From: Lagopus muta
Taxonomy: Eukaryota; Chordata; Aves; Galliformes; Phasianidae
Assembly (NCBI RefSeq): GCF_023343835.1
Contig: NC_064443.1
Location: 19,107,501-19,171,500, forward strand
Length of the DNA: 64,000 nt
Direction: 5' to 3'
Below are positions 40,661 to 53,500 of the stretch, in pieces. A program made the position numbers and the translations under genes. Below the pieces are notes generated by a model. The model saw only the letters and a list, made by a program, of their open reading frames with translations. It made no database searches and was not told where the DNA came from. Each line of letters begins with the position of its first letter. The first letter of the stretch is position 1.

Positions 40661-43600
40661 GCACCTTAAATCAAATTAGCAGACAGCATCTGAGTGGGAG
40701 CCGCTCCGAGATGAATGAGCTGGCATTTTTTAAAGAGTAACAACGAGGTAATAAACAAGATTAACGCAGAACCAATGGATGAATGGAGACAAATAGGCGG
40801 AACGTCCATGTCGTGTCACGGGGGTTGCGTGCCAGACTTCTGGCAAAGCGTCTGAGACAGGAGTGGGTGATTCGCACCTCCTAAATCACCGGCATAAATC
40901 CTACCTTGCGTTAGTGGAACATGAATGGTCTGCTCCGAAAAAGGGCAAAAGGAAGGGAGTTCAGCAGGAGAGGGACCAAGGGCTGCTCACCTCAGCTGCT
41001 CCTTGCCTATGAGCCAGGCTCCGAGCAGCAAGGCGTGCGTTTCCCAGCACACGAGCAGCCGATGTCCCCACATCCATCTGCGGACCTCTGACAGACGCAG
41101 ACGTGAGCTGAAACCTCCCTTTCCCCGGAGCATCCCTCGGTGGACACTGCTGTGCCTCTGCATCCCAACTCAGCTCTAACAGGAAGTTCTGTTCCCTCCC
41201 AGCCCCTTTGCTGGGCACAACGCAGAGCAGCCCCAGCTCAGAGCAGTGGAACAACTCCTGCAAACCCACGGTGTGGGCAGCAAAAAAGTCTTTGATCATT
41301 CAAAACAAAAAGGCAAAAAAGATGATTCACTCATCGATGCTATTTGTCACTTCTGTACTGGTAGTGCTACTGAGACTGATACATGATTTGAAGAGCTTTA
41401 CTCACTACAAATAATCCTTTGATGATGAAACCAACTGCGTAAATCTTTGGAAGGAAAACCTTGCATGAATATGGCCAAATTAGGAAAGCCATATCACAAC
41501 AGCTGCGTTCGCAACCACACGCATTGCTGTTGTGTTTTTTAATCTGCATTACTGGATCTATTTCTGACTACAAACTAGATGACTCACTTGATCACTACCA
41601 GTGAAAAAACCCAGGATGTCGACACAAAATACTTCTTGGAGCCGAAAATGCAGGTTTTTGTTGTTGTTTTTGTGGTTTTGGGGTTTTTGTTTTTTGTTTT
41701 TTGTTTTTTCTCTCTCTCTGTTGCAACCATACATCTCTACAGATAACCACAGGCAAAACCAATACATGCAGGGATTCAGCTTGTTGCATTTGACAGTCAA
41801 CAAAGAGGAGCTGCCAGGCTTTCACTGCCACCCGTCTGCCTTCCTGATCAGTTTCTTCCAGCTATTTTTCTGTCTTTCTCCTCCAATCAAGTTGTTCTTA
41901 TTGAGGATCCAGGAAATGAAAATTTCTTCAACAGTATTTCAACAAAGTCTGCGTTTTCACTCCTATGCTCATAGAAGAGGAGCAAAACCAAAGGCAGCCG
42001 CAGAGCAGCATTTTCTACTTCATTTACCCCTTCATATTTGTACAAAAGAGAAAAACTGAAAAATAGCCAGGGCTGTAATACCACAAGTGCTCTCACAAGA
42101 GAACATATCACACTTTGGAGTGATCCCTTATAAGCAGAGCACTCCCCCAGTTTGCAGCACACAGGCAGTGCTCTGCAGGCAGGAGCCCACAGCAGCACCC
42201 AGCTCAGTGCTCCCAGTGCTCCCAAGGCCACCAGACACTGCCTGCAAGCACAGCATCGCCAGCTCTTCTGCTCATTCCCCATCACTGTCGTCTCTGGGCC
42301 AGACTTTCACTTGTCTCAGCCACAGAGCAACCGAGAAGCAATTTTATATTAGCAGCATCAGTGGGGACCTGTGCTGCTCTGGGAGCATCCGTGAGGCTCA
42401 TGCCAGCCTGGCAGCACCACCTGCTGTGTGCCGTGGGAGGACTCACACAGAAGATGCAAAACTTTGCTGCTCTTTCTGCAGTGACACTTCTCATTGCTTC
42501 ACCACAAAACAGGTCAGCATAAATTCCAGGCAGGAATTTGTCCCTTTTCTCCTTGCGGGACTCTTGAAGAAATCAAGTAATCCTGGAGAAAGACCTTCCC
42601 ACCCTGCACAGCTGCCCTCCTGCAGAAGACCTGGCCAAATCCATCTGAGAACGCAGACTGCGACCTGAGCAATGTGTACTGTGCTGCTTGAGACACATCA
42701 ATCACAGGGAGGGGTGTGCTGGAAAGGACAGCCCTGCGCAGACCCTGTCCTCAGCCATTCCACCCCGCAGACAGGTGGCTGCAGGCATGGAAGAGACAGC
42801 AAGTCTGCCTCCATCTTCAGCATCTCGTCAGGAGGGGAGAGGAGCTCTGCTAGGTTAAGGAGTGGTTACTAACGGGTGTTGCTGCCACTGCATCCAGCAG
42901 CTCTGCCTGCCGCAGCCCCCCGAGCCACGCTGAGCTCAGAGCACCCCTGGGTGACCCAGCAGGGCTCTGCCGCACACTGCTGTGAGTCAGCAGGAAGCTG
43001 AGATCCCCACCATCACTCCCCCTCGTCCGTTTGTCCTCACTTTCTGGTACATGACTACTGCAGAGATTTAGCAGCCTTTAGTCATGGGCTGATTTTGTCT
43101 TTTCCTAGCACTGAGCTAAGTATAGCACAGCCATTATTCAGAGGCCGTCGGTGATAATGGCTCTGGCGGCTGTCCTGCGGCCGCTTGGAGCACTCAGCTG
43201 CTCCGTGGGCTGACTGCCGCCCCCAAGGCTGTGCTGGGCCGGCTGTGTCCTGCAGGCAGCACTGTGCCTCGTGCCCCACTGTGCCCGGCCATCCCCCAGC
43301 TGAGATGCCCGGGCCCAGCTGGACACAACTTCCCTCTGCCAGCAGCCATCAGGTGTCCCTAAACATCAGAATAAACGGCCCTTGAAACTGCACCCCCTAG
43401 CTATGATCAGCTGCAGTTCACTGCGTGGGTTGATTTTTTTCTGTTATCATCAATTACAATAATCCCAGATGTGTTTTGTTATAGATGAAAGCATCTAGGA
43501 TGCCTCTGAGACTTCCTCCAAGGTTGGTTTGATTGTCTTCTAACAGTATGCCTGATTACACCAGGTATGAACTCAGTTCTGCACCTTTTCTACACCTACA

Positions 43601-44019
43601 GACCAAAGTTTCCCACTGACCAGCCGCCAGCGCCCACTGCATGCTACTGTGACGCTTTGCAGCCGTTCCCAAGAGCTACAAACACAACTCAGGGTTCTCC
43701 ATGGGGCGCATCCCTGCCCCAGCAGAGCCCCCTCCCTCCCTGATGCACATCACTGCTGGGGGTGGCAGCAGTGCAGGTGGCAGCGTCCCCCCGCTGTGCC
43801 CCACGGGGCTGAGGAATCTTTGTGAATTCTTTCCTACTGCCCAGGTCACCACGTGCCTGTGTGCGCTGGGAAAGTGAGATCATGTCATCCCGTTGCCATG
43901 TCAAGTGCTCTCGGTGGCTGCCAAGCTCTCTGCGACGTGGGGCTGACAAACCATGCCCGCTCCACATGTCTGTGTAAGGCCAGGGACCGCACCGCTCCAC
44001 AGCCTCTTTTCTGGTGGGA
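40661..44019. other. Intergenic DNA upstream of LMCD1, no gene recognised
   Basis: GC content rises toward the LMCD1 island. A T/G-rich low-complexity tract lies at 41654-41720. The open frames here, up to 193 codons (42087-42668), show no domain, no family resemblance and low-complexity Ser/Cys/Pro composition, so they were not called as genes. Confidence 0.7.
41654..41720. repeat. T-rich low-complexity tract (TTTTTG)n/(TC)n
   Basis: Runs of TTTTTG and TTTTTTG end in a short CT dinucleotide run. Confidence 0.9.
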
Positions 44020-44359
44020 TTCTGGTGGCTCGGGGTGGTTCCTCCCGGGCTCCTGGACAGCTGGGGCGGCGGTGAGTCCCTCCATCACCGGGACAGGGGG
44101 AATATGTGCTGGGCACCGCAACGTCTGAGAGAAACCGTGCAGAAGACCCAGCCCTCCCACGTTCCAGCACGCAGAGGCACGTTTGGTCGCTCGGAACGCG
44201 TTGCAATGCCAAGAGAGCCGTGCCTTCAGACGCCGTTTTCTGCTAAAAATACCCCGCATCCGCCTGCCGGACGCCGCGCCCGCCGCTGACCTGAGGCGCC
44301 CCTTCGCCGCGCTCCGCGGACTCGAGGCAGCGCGGACCCCGCGCAACCCGGCGCTCCCC

Positions 44360-44508
44360 GCCAGGCCCCGCCCCCTCCCACGCCATTGGACGGAAAAGTT
44401 TCTTGCCGGCGGCGGATTGGCCGAGGGCCGTTCGGGGCCGCGGGGGCCGCCAATGAAAGGCGGCGGGCGGTGCGGTGCGGGACCGGCGGGCTGCGGGCGG
44501 TGCGCGGG
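44360..44508 (+). promoter_or_regulatory. LMCD1: LMCD1 core promoter and 5' UTR: GC box and three CCAAT boxes, no TATA
   Basis: Just upstream of the start codon are a GC box (GGCCCCGCCCCC, about 44364-44375) and three CCAAT boxes: inverted ATTGG at 44385-44389, inverted ATTGG at 44416-44420, and direct CCAAT at 44450-44454. Starts are 31 and 34 bases apart, about three helical turns, a spacing typical of NF-Y-driven housekeeping-type promoters. No TATA box is evident. Transcription probably starts within about 44470-44500, giving a very short 5' UTR; that position is inferred. Confidence 0.75.
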
Positions 44509-44535
44509 ATGGAGCTGAGTCCCGGCGTGCAGAAG
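44509..44535 (+). CDS. LMCD1: LMCD1 coding exon 1 (start codon, residues 1-9)
   Basis: The 27-nt coding part reads MELSPGVQK and ends at the donor AAG|GTGCGT, phase 0. It parallels the mammalian N-terminus ending in NPGVKK, but the bird version is about five residues shorter at the extreme N-terminus. The ATG sits in a strong initiation context (G at -3 and at +4). No in-frame ATG is seen in the roughly 120 nt upstream. The reading frame remains open into the intron, which is an accident of GC richness; the similarity to LMCD1 stops at the donor. Confidence 0.88.
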
Positions 44536-47500
44536 GTGCGTGCGGGGCGCGGGGATGGGCGCCTTTCCGGCACTGCGTCCCGTTCCGGCCGCGCTCGGGC
44601 TGTGCTCGCGGTGCCGTGCGGGTGCCCGCCGCGCCGGCGGATCGCTGCGGGCAGGGGCTGCAGCAGCGTTCTGAATGCCGGCGGGGTCCCGCCGAGGACG
44701 GGGCTCGGCGCTCGGGTGCCTGCGCTCCTCACCGGGAGCGTTCCCTGCGGCCGGTCGGTGGACTCGCTCCCCTTTGTTTCTAAGTTCCGTGGAAGGGCGG
44801 TTCGTGCCCTTCGGTCCGAGAGCGCTCCGGGGCGGCTCTACCGGAGCGGCGGCTGCTCGTGGTGCGCGGCTGAGCGCCTTCCCGACGTCGGAGACCGCGA
44901 CCCCCGGGCGCTGCCGGCTGCCCTCGCTCGGGCCGTCGGGGCTGACGGCCACCTGAGAACTCCCGCACCTCTGCCGCGGTGCTGTGGGATGAGCAGATGA
45001 ACCCGAGTGTCCGCCCTCCGTTGGCGTGGTGTGAAACTGCGCGGAAGGGACTTTAACGGCGAGGAGCGCTGCGGAAAATGGGCTGCCGGGGAGCCGCGGC
45101 TCCTGCGAGCTCGAGGGGTGCGGTGCCTTTTTGTGGCCGCACCGCCGGGAGGTGAGCGGAACCCCCAGCGCTGCTGGATCGCCGTGTCCGGCTGTGCGGG
45201 GCGGCGCGGGGCTGCCGGGGGAGCCTCTCCTGACCTGAGAGGAGGGGTCCGTCTGCAGCTCCTGCTGCCCGCCGGTGCAGTGATCCTGCCCTGCGGGCAC
45301 AGGGAGCGCTTGGTGAGGGCCTTCTCTGGTGCCATCCCACGTCCTGCAGCGCAATACCTGTCAGCGTGGCAGCGCGGTTTGCTGCAGCCTTGTACCTGGG
45401 GCACTGTAGGAGGCAGGCTCTTACCAGGTGCTAAGCGAGACAGCGCTCAACAGGAAATGCTTCTTTGTCAGTCCCAGCTCCAACTGTGGGCTGCAGTGCT
45501 GTGTCTGGGGCTGCGTGTTGGTTGGCATCAAGCACCAGCTCTGCCCCTGCCCTGCTCGGGGCTCAGCCTTGGGCTGGGGAGAGGGTGAGAGCAGCAGGCG
45601 AGATGCTGTGCCATGTAGCAGCAACGCTGTGGGACAGAGCTGTCTGTGCTGGGCATGTCGGCCGGGAGCTTTGAGTACGATCCCTGAGGGGCCGGAGCCA
45701 TGTGGCTGTGCAGTGGTAGCTCAGAGGGCTTGAAATACCCAATGAAAGGCTTCTGCGTGCCAGTCCTTCCAGAACACATGGCTTGGCGTTAGCTCCCCTC
45801 AGATGAAGGACAAGGGGGCACTTTCAGCTGTCACCTCACTTGAATCTGGACAGGGAGTGATGGTGTGTGCAGGCTGTGCCTGCTCAGGACATGGCAGCAC
45901 AGAGCTGCATGTCCCTGTGTCTGTCTGCACGGTGCTGCCTGCCCCTGCTCACCTGGGCTGCAGGCACGGTAGGGGAACCATCCCCACTGCTGTGCGCTTC
46001 GAACGGGAAATGGAATGGCACAGCGAAAACAAGAGAAAACACTGAGCCAGGATCCGTCTGAATAATACGCCCAAAGACAAATGGGTGTCTTCGTGGCAGA
46101 CGGCTGTTTAATTTCCTGAATCATGAGAAGGGCAATTTTTCTGGGCACAGGGTGCAATACTGTCAGATTTTAATTTGGCTTGGCAGCACCGTGCAGCCGG
46201 TCTGAGCAGGCCGGGAAGGCAGGTCTGGAACTCATTAGGGCTTGTTGCAGGGCCCTGAAAATTTGATTTTCAATCACTGTTGGGTTTAATTATCGTTGAT
46301 GTCTTGCCTAGCGCATTATGGGATTCTTTCTGAGGAAATTAAAACAGCATGAGCAGGACGGCATTCTGCTTGGCACAGGGGTTGTTTAGATTGAATTCTA
46401 AATGGAGAGTTAAAACTTGAAACAAAGATAAAGTGTGATGGCTGGCACCTTGTGCCGTCCTGGAGCCGGCTCAGCTGGAGTGCGGCCGCAGAAGGCACCG
46501 GGATTTGTGTACTGTTCTCACTGCGTTCAGTCGGGCTTTTTCAGGAGAAGAAAATAACCCTCTAAGCTAAAAGCACTGTTCAAAGCCAAAGTAAAGTTTA
46601 CTCAGTTAATATAACTCTTGGTTCTTTAGCATTTTACTTCTTCAGTTCTTTAGCACGGACTTCTGCAAGCACCCAAAGCAGAGGAATGGCAGAAGGGAGG
46701 CCCTGCTGTGCTGTGGGACTGTCCACGGGTGGGTGGTGCAGCACTGGGGCGTGTGAATCCTGCATGTATCTGCAGAGGTGCGTGAGAATGCTGGTAGGGT
46801 TTAGAAATCAGCCCTTTAAGCCCCAAATGTGGGGCTTTTTAGCAACTGCAGGCTATTGCAGACTCAGATTCCTTCATTATTGCTTCATAAGCTGTATCCC
46901 ATGATGAAGGTGGACACATCTAGGCTTCACCCACAGCTGTGTTCCCCACTGTACAGTTCATGCCCTGCAGTGCCGTGGTCAGGACTGCTATCGGACAGTG
47001 AGCTCTCCTAGCAGAAGCTGTGTTTGGAAGGAGCCTTCTGCAGTGCACATCTGTGAAATCTGTTCTATCCAAAGCCACTTGCAAGTAATTGGGGCGTGCA
47101 GTGACAGTGGTAGTAAACACTGCAGCCACTGTGTGTGCAATGCAGTCACATTAGTCATCTACATGTGCACGTGCTCTCTTGTGCAAGTACTGTCAGCAAC
47201 TGAGCAAGCAGTTCAGCCTTGCTGCTGGACCTTGCAACTCTTAACAATTGGGCTGCAAAGCTATTTATGCGTGCGAGACTCTGTCTTGCTTCATGGTGCT
47301 GCTCTCTGTTATCAGGAATTCAGGGCTTTGTTATGAGAAGCAGCACCTTCTGTGTCAGGCTGCCCTTGGCCGAGGAGCTGCTGGGCTCTGTGTGGGCACA
47401 GCAGTTACAGGTGGTGCAGGGTGATGGATGGTGATGGCCTGCCCCCCATGCCCTCTGTAAGGCTGTGTGTGTGCTGAGATCCCCACTCCAGGTAGCCAAC

Positions 47501-50500
47501 GCAGTAGTGCTGGAACCAGAGGAAATGCAGCTGTCTTGGAGGAGCAGATGTTGATCTTAATGCAGAAACCTGCTTAGCTCTGAGCAAGTATTTATAGATA
47601 TGAAATCATAAAGCAGGACATGGGTTAAAGAGCTTATTTTGGGACTTGGACTCAGGGCTAAATCTAAACCCATAAAGTACAATTTACAAGTTACTAAATC
47701 CTTCTCATCCTGCAGGGAGGGAGAGTCTGGAGTATTTGTTCAGGCTGAGATTTTTGTTTTTTCAAATGTGAAAGAAATATTGTATTTCAGCCATTCAGGA
47801 GAAGTTTCCAGAATGAGCTGAAAGATCTCAAGGAAGTGATTTCCAGGCTTTAGAAAAGGAGAGCTGCTTCCTGCTGGTTCCAGCCTGGCTTCCATGCATG
47901 CACCACCTCACCACAGCTCTGCAGTCCCCCACGGCTCGGCAGACCTGCCCTGTGCCTCTGGCCATGCAACTGAGATCAGTGGAAGCTTTGAGTTGAGGCA
48001 TCATAAATTGCTAAGGCCTGGCTTGCTGGGCGCAGCATCACAAACCTGCTCAGCAATAACTATTCAGAACCAGTCAGGAGCAAGGAACAGGAAAGGCCCT
48101 TCCTTTTTCCTGAGGAAGTGGGTGATCCCCGTGGGATGGAAATGAGCACTGATGAACAGCAGAAGTGTGTGTGCTGGAGGGCGTACGTGTAAGTCAGGGC
48201 TGTGCAAGTCGAAGTGTGTGGGGATGTGTGCAGGGCACGGGGATGTGTGCAGGGCATGGGGATGTGTGCACTGCATCACAGCCCTGGGTAAGAGAAGCTC
48301 CAGCACTGGGACGGCTGGCTGGTACCAGTACGCAGCGTGCTCACCTAGTGCTGTTGTACACATCTGTTGGCAGCCTCAATGCTGGGGTTCTGCAGGCCTC
48401 CCCTTCCAAGAAAGGGGCTCTGCTCCCTTGGGATCAGCTTTTGCACAGCTTTTGGCAAATTATTCCTGGTAGCACGTAATTGGGAAATAACCTGTCCTAG
48501 GAAAGCAGCTGGTCATCTGCAGGACTGCAGGGCAGAGGGCTGAGCTGAATGAAGCACAGCGGCTGTGTGCTCCTGCGACCTGGCATCCCAGCTGGGTTCC
48601 TCCCATTCCACACACCTACTTGCAGCTCTTGGTTTTCCAGTTTAGTCCAAAAGTCTGAAGCACTGTCTTGGTTGTGGAAAAATCTATTCAACTTATTTTC
48701 TTTAAGCCCTCCCTTCTCTTATCATTAGTTCGCACACTGTTGGTGTGGAGAGGAATGCTGCCAACTATTTGCTCTTGGACGAGCAGGATGTCTGCGGAGG
48801 CTCTGCTTGGTTATCTCTGACACGCTGCAGGCTGAGCAGCTCCATGGAAATAGTCTCCTCAGATACTGGTGCCTTTCCCCAGTCTCTGTGCTGCTGAAAT
48901 AACAGGCAACAGGCTTCTTACTCTGCAAAGTGTAACATCAGTTAATGCCTCCAGTATTCTAGATGATCCTAACTCATCCTCAAACCCTCTGGAGAGAATT
49001 TGAGGCAAAAGAGAGTCTGTGTGTAAGCAATTTGTTTTCTTATGAGCATGGTAATTCAGATAACTGTGCTTAATCTGGAAGGGATACAAATTGCTTTTAG
49101 ATCATGGCTATAATAAACATTTTTCATCTGTGAAAATGAGAAAATGAAACTATCCTATGCTGTTCTGATTCTTCTAAGTCGAAGTTATTATAGCAATGTG
49201 TGTGTATTAATGCACTTGTAAGGGCAGTTGCTTCTGCTTGCACAAGTTAATTCCATCTGCACGGGTGTTCACACTCTCCAGCTGCTGGACTTCCTTTAAG
49301 GAAGCCTGACTTGCTTCCCTATTACACAAGCTTAGTTTTACAGTCAAATACTGACAATAAATTAATTGTTATCCATCCCCATCCCAGAAATGAATCAGTT
49401 CTGCCAAGTGAGCCGCTCCCACCCATTGTGAATATGGTACCCGTTTCCCTTGATGGAGAACCTTTCTCACAGTTTCACTTCTCAATCCTCAAACATGGTT
49501 GCAGTGGAGGAGCCCACCCAGAGGGCTCTGCTGGGCTGGGGGCTGTAGGGTTGGGGCACGCTGGGGAGCCCGCATCACCTCTGTGGTGTTGGAGGTGCTC
49601 TGCCCACATCCCTCAGTGCCACATCTCCATGTTCCTGGAACACCCCTGGGCAGCCCATGCCAGCGCCTGGCCACTCTTTGGAGTAGAAATTATTTCTAAT
49701 GCACCGTGTGCCCCCCCGGTGCTGTTTGAAGCCATCACCTCTCCTTCTATTGCTGTTACCTGGCAGCAGAGACCCACCGACTGCAGGCTGGTTTTGTGAT
49801 TAGACCAAAGTTCTGGTGGACATGTTGAGGGAAGACTTCCAGGGGAGTGTGGTCAAAGTATCCCTGCTCAGATAAGGATCTCATTGTGTTCTTGTTACAG
49901 TGACTGATTTTGCAGCTGGAGCTGGCTCAGCTTTCCTGTTTTCACCTTTCTTGGGAGACACTCAGCCCAGTCCCACAACATGTACTTTTGCTAGGTGTCA
50001 AGAGGAATTTATCAGCTCTCTTGACCCCGTGCCTTACCTAAGCATAGCCAAAGAGATAGTGTACAGAGCAGCCTAGTCTGATAGCAAAATAAAAGCAGGA
50101 AAGCTGAGCCAGTGCCAGGGTCACAATTGCATTACTCTTACGTGCTGTCAGTAAGAAATCCTTCACCATGTGAAGGTGGATGCCCCTGCCTGGGAGGGGA
50201 GCAGGCTGTGAGCAGTGCAGAGCCTGGTCAGCATCCCCTCAGCTCATGCTGTGATGGGTTGGATACCGGTCTGCTGATCCTGCTCTGTTCCCTCTTATCT
50301 CAGTCTCAAAGCCCTTAAAGGAAAGCACTTGGTTAATCTGTGTTACAGACGTTAAGAGCTTCCTGATCCTGTAGTGACATGAGATAAATCACCTCTGTGC
50401 AAAAACAGCTATAGGGTGTTAGCTTTCCCATGCTGCCCTTCTTGTAAGCTCTGTTCAAGTTGGTATTAATATTAAATTTCTCCTACCGTTCCCATAAAGC

Positions 50501-53500
50501 AGTTGCATCTCATGGAATGAGCATCCTGGGAGCTAGAGCTGCCCCGTCCTTCTGTGTTCAGTATGTCCCAAGATGTTTTTCCATGCCATGAAGTCCTGTC
50601 AGTCTGTTCATCACTGGCTGCAGGAGCCCTCATCCCAACTGCTGATGTGATGCGTTTGCTGGTAAGCTGTTCATTGCTGCAGCTTCAGGCTGGATATGTG
50701 CACAGGGTTCTGCATCCGTATTGAGCCAACCCCACAGAGCAGTGGGAAGATTTGTGCACTGGAGGCGCAGCTGTGGAAGGGAGGGGGCATTTCTGAATGT
50801 CTCTGCCTGTGGCAGCTGCTGTGTGCACCCTGCCCTGGGCGCTCCATGTTGGCCTCCCAGTGATCCAGAAGCTTGGTGTGATTCCCTGCAGCGCTGGCCT
50901 GGGGATGGCATGGTTTCTACGAGAGGAACGCTGCCTGGGAGATGCTTACCAAGCTTAGTCTGGAGTCTCCTCTTCTCAGATGTACAAAATGTTTGGCACT
51001 TAGAATCACTGTTGTGAAAAGAGTAGAAAGAAGCCTATTTAAAAGGGTTCTCAAGTCATCTGGATGTGAAAACAGCTCTTCCTCTGCGTGCCATTGAGTA
51101 TGGCCCCTGGCAACAAACAATTAACTTCAGTAGACCCAAGGGAACGATAGCCAAGGTGTGCTGGAGCGCTCAGAGGGTGGTGAGACACCAGGAAAGGTCT
51201 TCAGAAATCTCAGCTGAGCTGAAAGCTGAGCAGGGCTGGTGGAATCTTGGCAGCTCATGGCTTCTAACCAGGGTCTGTCTGGCCATCCTGGAAGCCCACT
51301 GTTCCTTTCCAAAATAGTCAAGTCTAAACCAAAAAGAATGATTTTTTTTTTCCCACATTGACATTTGTCACTGTGGGTTCTCTATTTTTCCAAAAATTGA
51401 GCAAACTGACTAGTGTCTAGAATGGACTTCTCTTTAGCCACTGTAATGAGCCACAGTATTGCACTGACCAAGAGGCTGGCGTATTCCTGAAATTGTTCAG
51501 AGATGTTTTTGTGGGTAGAATGGCCTCAATTTCCTATCATTTCACCGCCTAAGAATTTCCTCTGCCCTGACTTGCTTTTCCTTAGTAGCAAGAATGCTAT
51601 AAGACACAAAAAGCCAAAATAGAAGTCTTAAAATGCATGGTATATCTGGTCACGGGGAGCAGAATTTGCATTTCTTCCAAGCAGTTTGTTGACACAGACA
51701 TTTTCTAAAGGCATTACAAAAGCCTTCAAACTCTTCATATCTTAAACTCATGCATCTTTTTTAACGCTGCTGTTCCCCAATGGGTTTGGACACTGGCACA
51801 GTCTAAGACAGTCGTCTTATTTCACATTCTTACTGGGTTTGGTGGGGTTTCCATCCCTTCTTTTTTTTTTTCTTCCCTCTCTGTTTTAAAGAAGAAATCT
51901 CCTTTTATGCATATTTGAGGAGCTAGAGCTGAGCTGTGAGATGAAGCTCCATATCTGGGCAGGAAGTGCTGCTGACCAGGCAGCCAGCAAAGCAGACACG
52001 GGCTCCTGTTATCACTGCACAAAGATGGAAACTCCTCTCACTGCTAAGGGAGAAAGAGCCACGCAGTCCTTCAGATGGAGATGTTCCTGTGCCTTGAGGT
52101 CCCACAAGGGGAGGTGCTGCCAGGGCAGCTCCTGGGAGCTGCTGAGTTTTCATAGCATTTATCCCATGCACTTTCCCATGGCCGTTGTACAACTAACAAA
52201 CATAGAGTTCTAAGAGTGGTGCGGCTAGGATGGTTTTTACAGGTTTATAGCTAGAGAGGTCGTTGTGGTGAAAAAAGACGATCAAAAATGAAATGCTCAC
52301 CTGTGTTCCAGGCTTGTAGTAGAAAACTCCAAAAGAAGGGATCTCCAGAATGAGATTCTCCCCCAGTGGCAGTCAGCCCTTAAATGGGGTCTAGGAGAGG
52401 TGCAGCCAGGCTGCAGCCCTCTGGTTGCACCGCTGCATTGCCTGCACCTGTGCTCCCAGGGCTGTCAGTCCTTCCTCAGGTGCTCAGTCAGTGGGTCAGG
52501 CCGTGACTCAACAGTTCCCATACAGCTGTACACTGGTGGCTTGCACACACACTGAAGGGCGGTGCTCTGTGGAGTCCTGCTATGGACACCTGCAAGCAGA
52601 GGTTTCCAAAGAGATGTGGAGATCCTGGTGGGAAAGGTGTGTGATCAGGTCTTGGTGAGGGCATTGCATCAATGGAGGCGATGCGAAGCCTTGGGCTGTC
52701 CCCCTGGGTGCTCCACAGCTCCTGCTGCTGACAAAGCTGCTGTGCTTCTCCACGTGGGCTATTTAATGAGACTTTTCCAGAGGAGTTTATTTAATCCAGA
52801 TGTTTGCATTTTGAATAAACAAACAGTCATGGTCCCTTGTCTGTACTCAGCTTCTGTGTGACTCATTAAGATAAGGGATTATTTAAATTAAAAAAAAAAA
52901 GGAAAGAAAAGAAATAAGTTGGTTCATATCTAGCACCGTTCCAGAACTGACAAGATGTGACGTGGTCTGTGCCGGAACCATAATGCCAGTTCTTGGGAGC
53001 TGGCTCTGAACTGACCATCCAAAAGCATTTTGTTTTCTGGATGTCGGAGGCAGGGGGATGCGTGTGCATACACCCAAGTGCATGTTAGAACATTTAGAAA
53101 TGTGTTTTTGTGGATTGCCATAATGTCAGCAAGGCAGTGTCCTGCAGTTTCTAGAACCGTCTGCTCTTAAACCTTTCATCCTGATTAGCATTACTGGGCT
53201 TCTCAAGTGTTGGAAGAAACCTGTCAGGATGGGGAGCACCCAGCAGAGTGCCAGTGCTGCTGCCTGGGGCAGAGGGATGTGGTGGGCACTGAGGGAGGAG
53301 CTGGGCTGGGGGGACACAGCAGGTGCTGGGTGGTGAAACAGAGGGGAGTCACAACATGGGCTGAATTAAGGTCTGCCAGGCAGGCATTGCCCTTCTTAAG
53401 CCTTGGAAAGCTCTGCAACCTCAGCTGTGTGTTGAGGGACTCCACATGTGTACACAAACATATGCGCCTAGCACACACCAGCACTTCTGGAATAAAGACT

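Larger units (their letters stand above)
44020..45420. promoter_or_regulatory. CpG island over LMCD1 promoter and exon 1
   Basis: This is a dense run of CpG dinucleotides and GC boxes, in strong contrast with flanking DNA, starting about 500 bases upstream of the ATG and extending roughly 0.9 kb into intron 1. It explains why very long spurious open frames occur here on both strands (for example 43885-45354 on the minus strand). Edges are approximate and judged by eye. Confidence 0.85.

Noticed and set aside
42413-42427. CTCF-like ACAGCAGGTGGTGCT on the minus strand
   Set aside because: The invariant C of the GGC triplet is replaced by T; better explained by CAG-rich background.
42087-42668. 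193-codon + frame upstream of LMCD1
   Set aside because: Ser/Pro/Cys-rich composition typical of GC-moderate non-coding DNA, no signal peptide, domain or splice context, and no family resemblance.
43885-45354. 489-codon minus-strand open frame across the LMCD1 CpG island, and overlapping long frames at 44838-45404, 45007-45588 and 44386-45000
   Set aside because: These are produced by the scarcity of stop codons in very GC-rich DNA. Composition is Arg/Pro/Ala/Gly low-complexity with no domain, and they lie opposite or across the promoter and exon 1. The 44386-45000 frame merely includes the real MELSPGVQK exon and reads through its donor.
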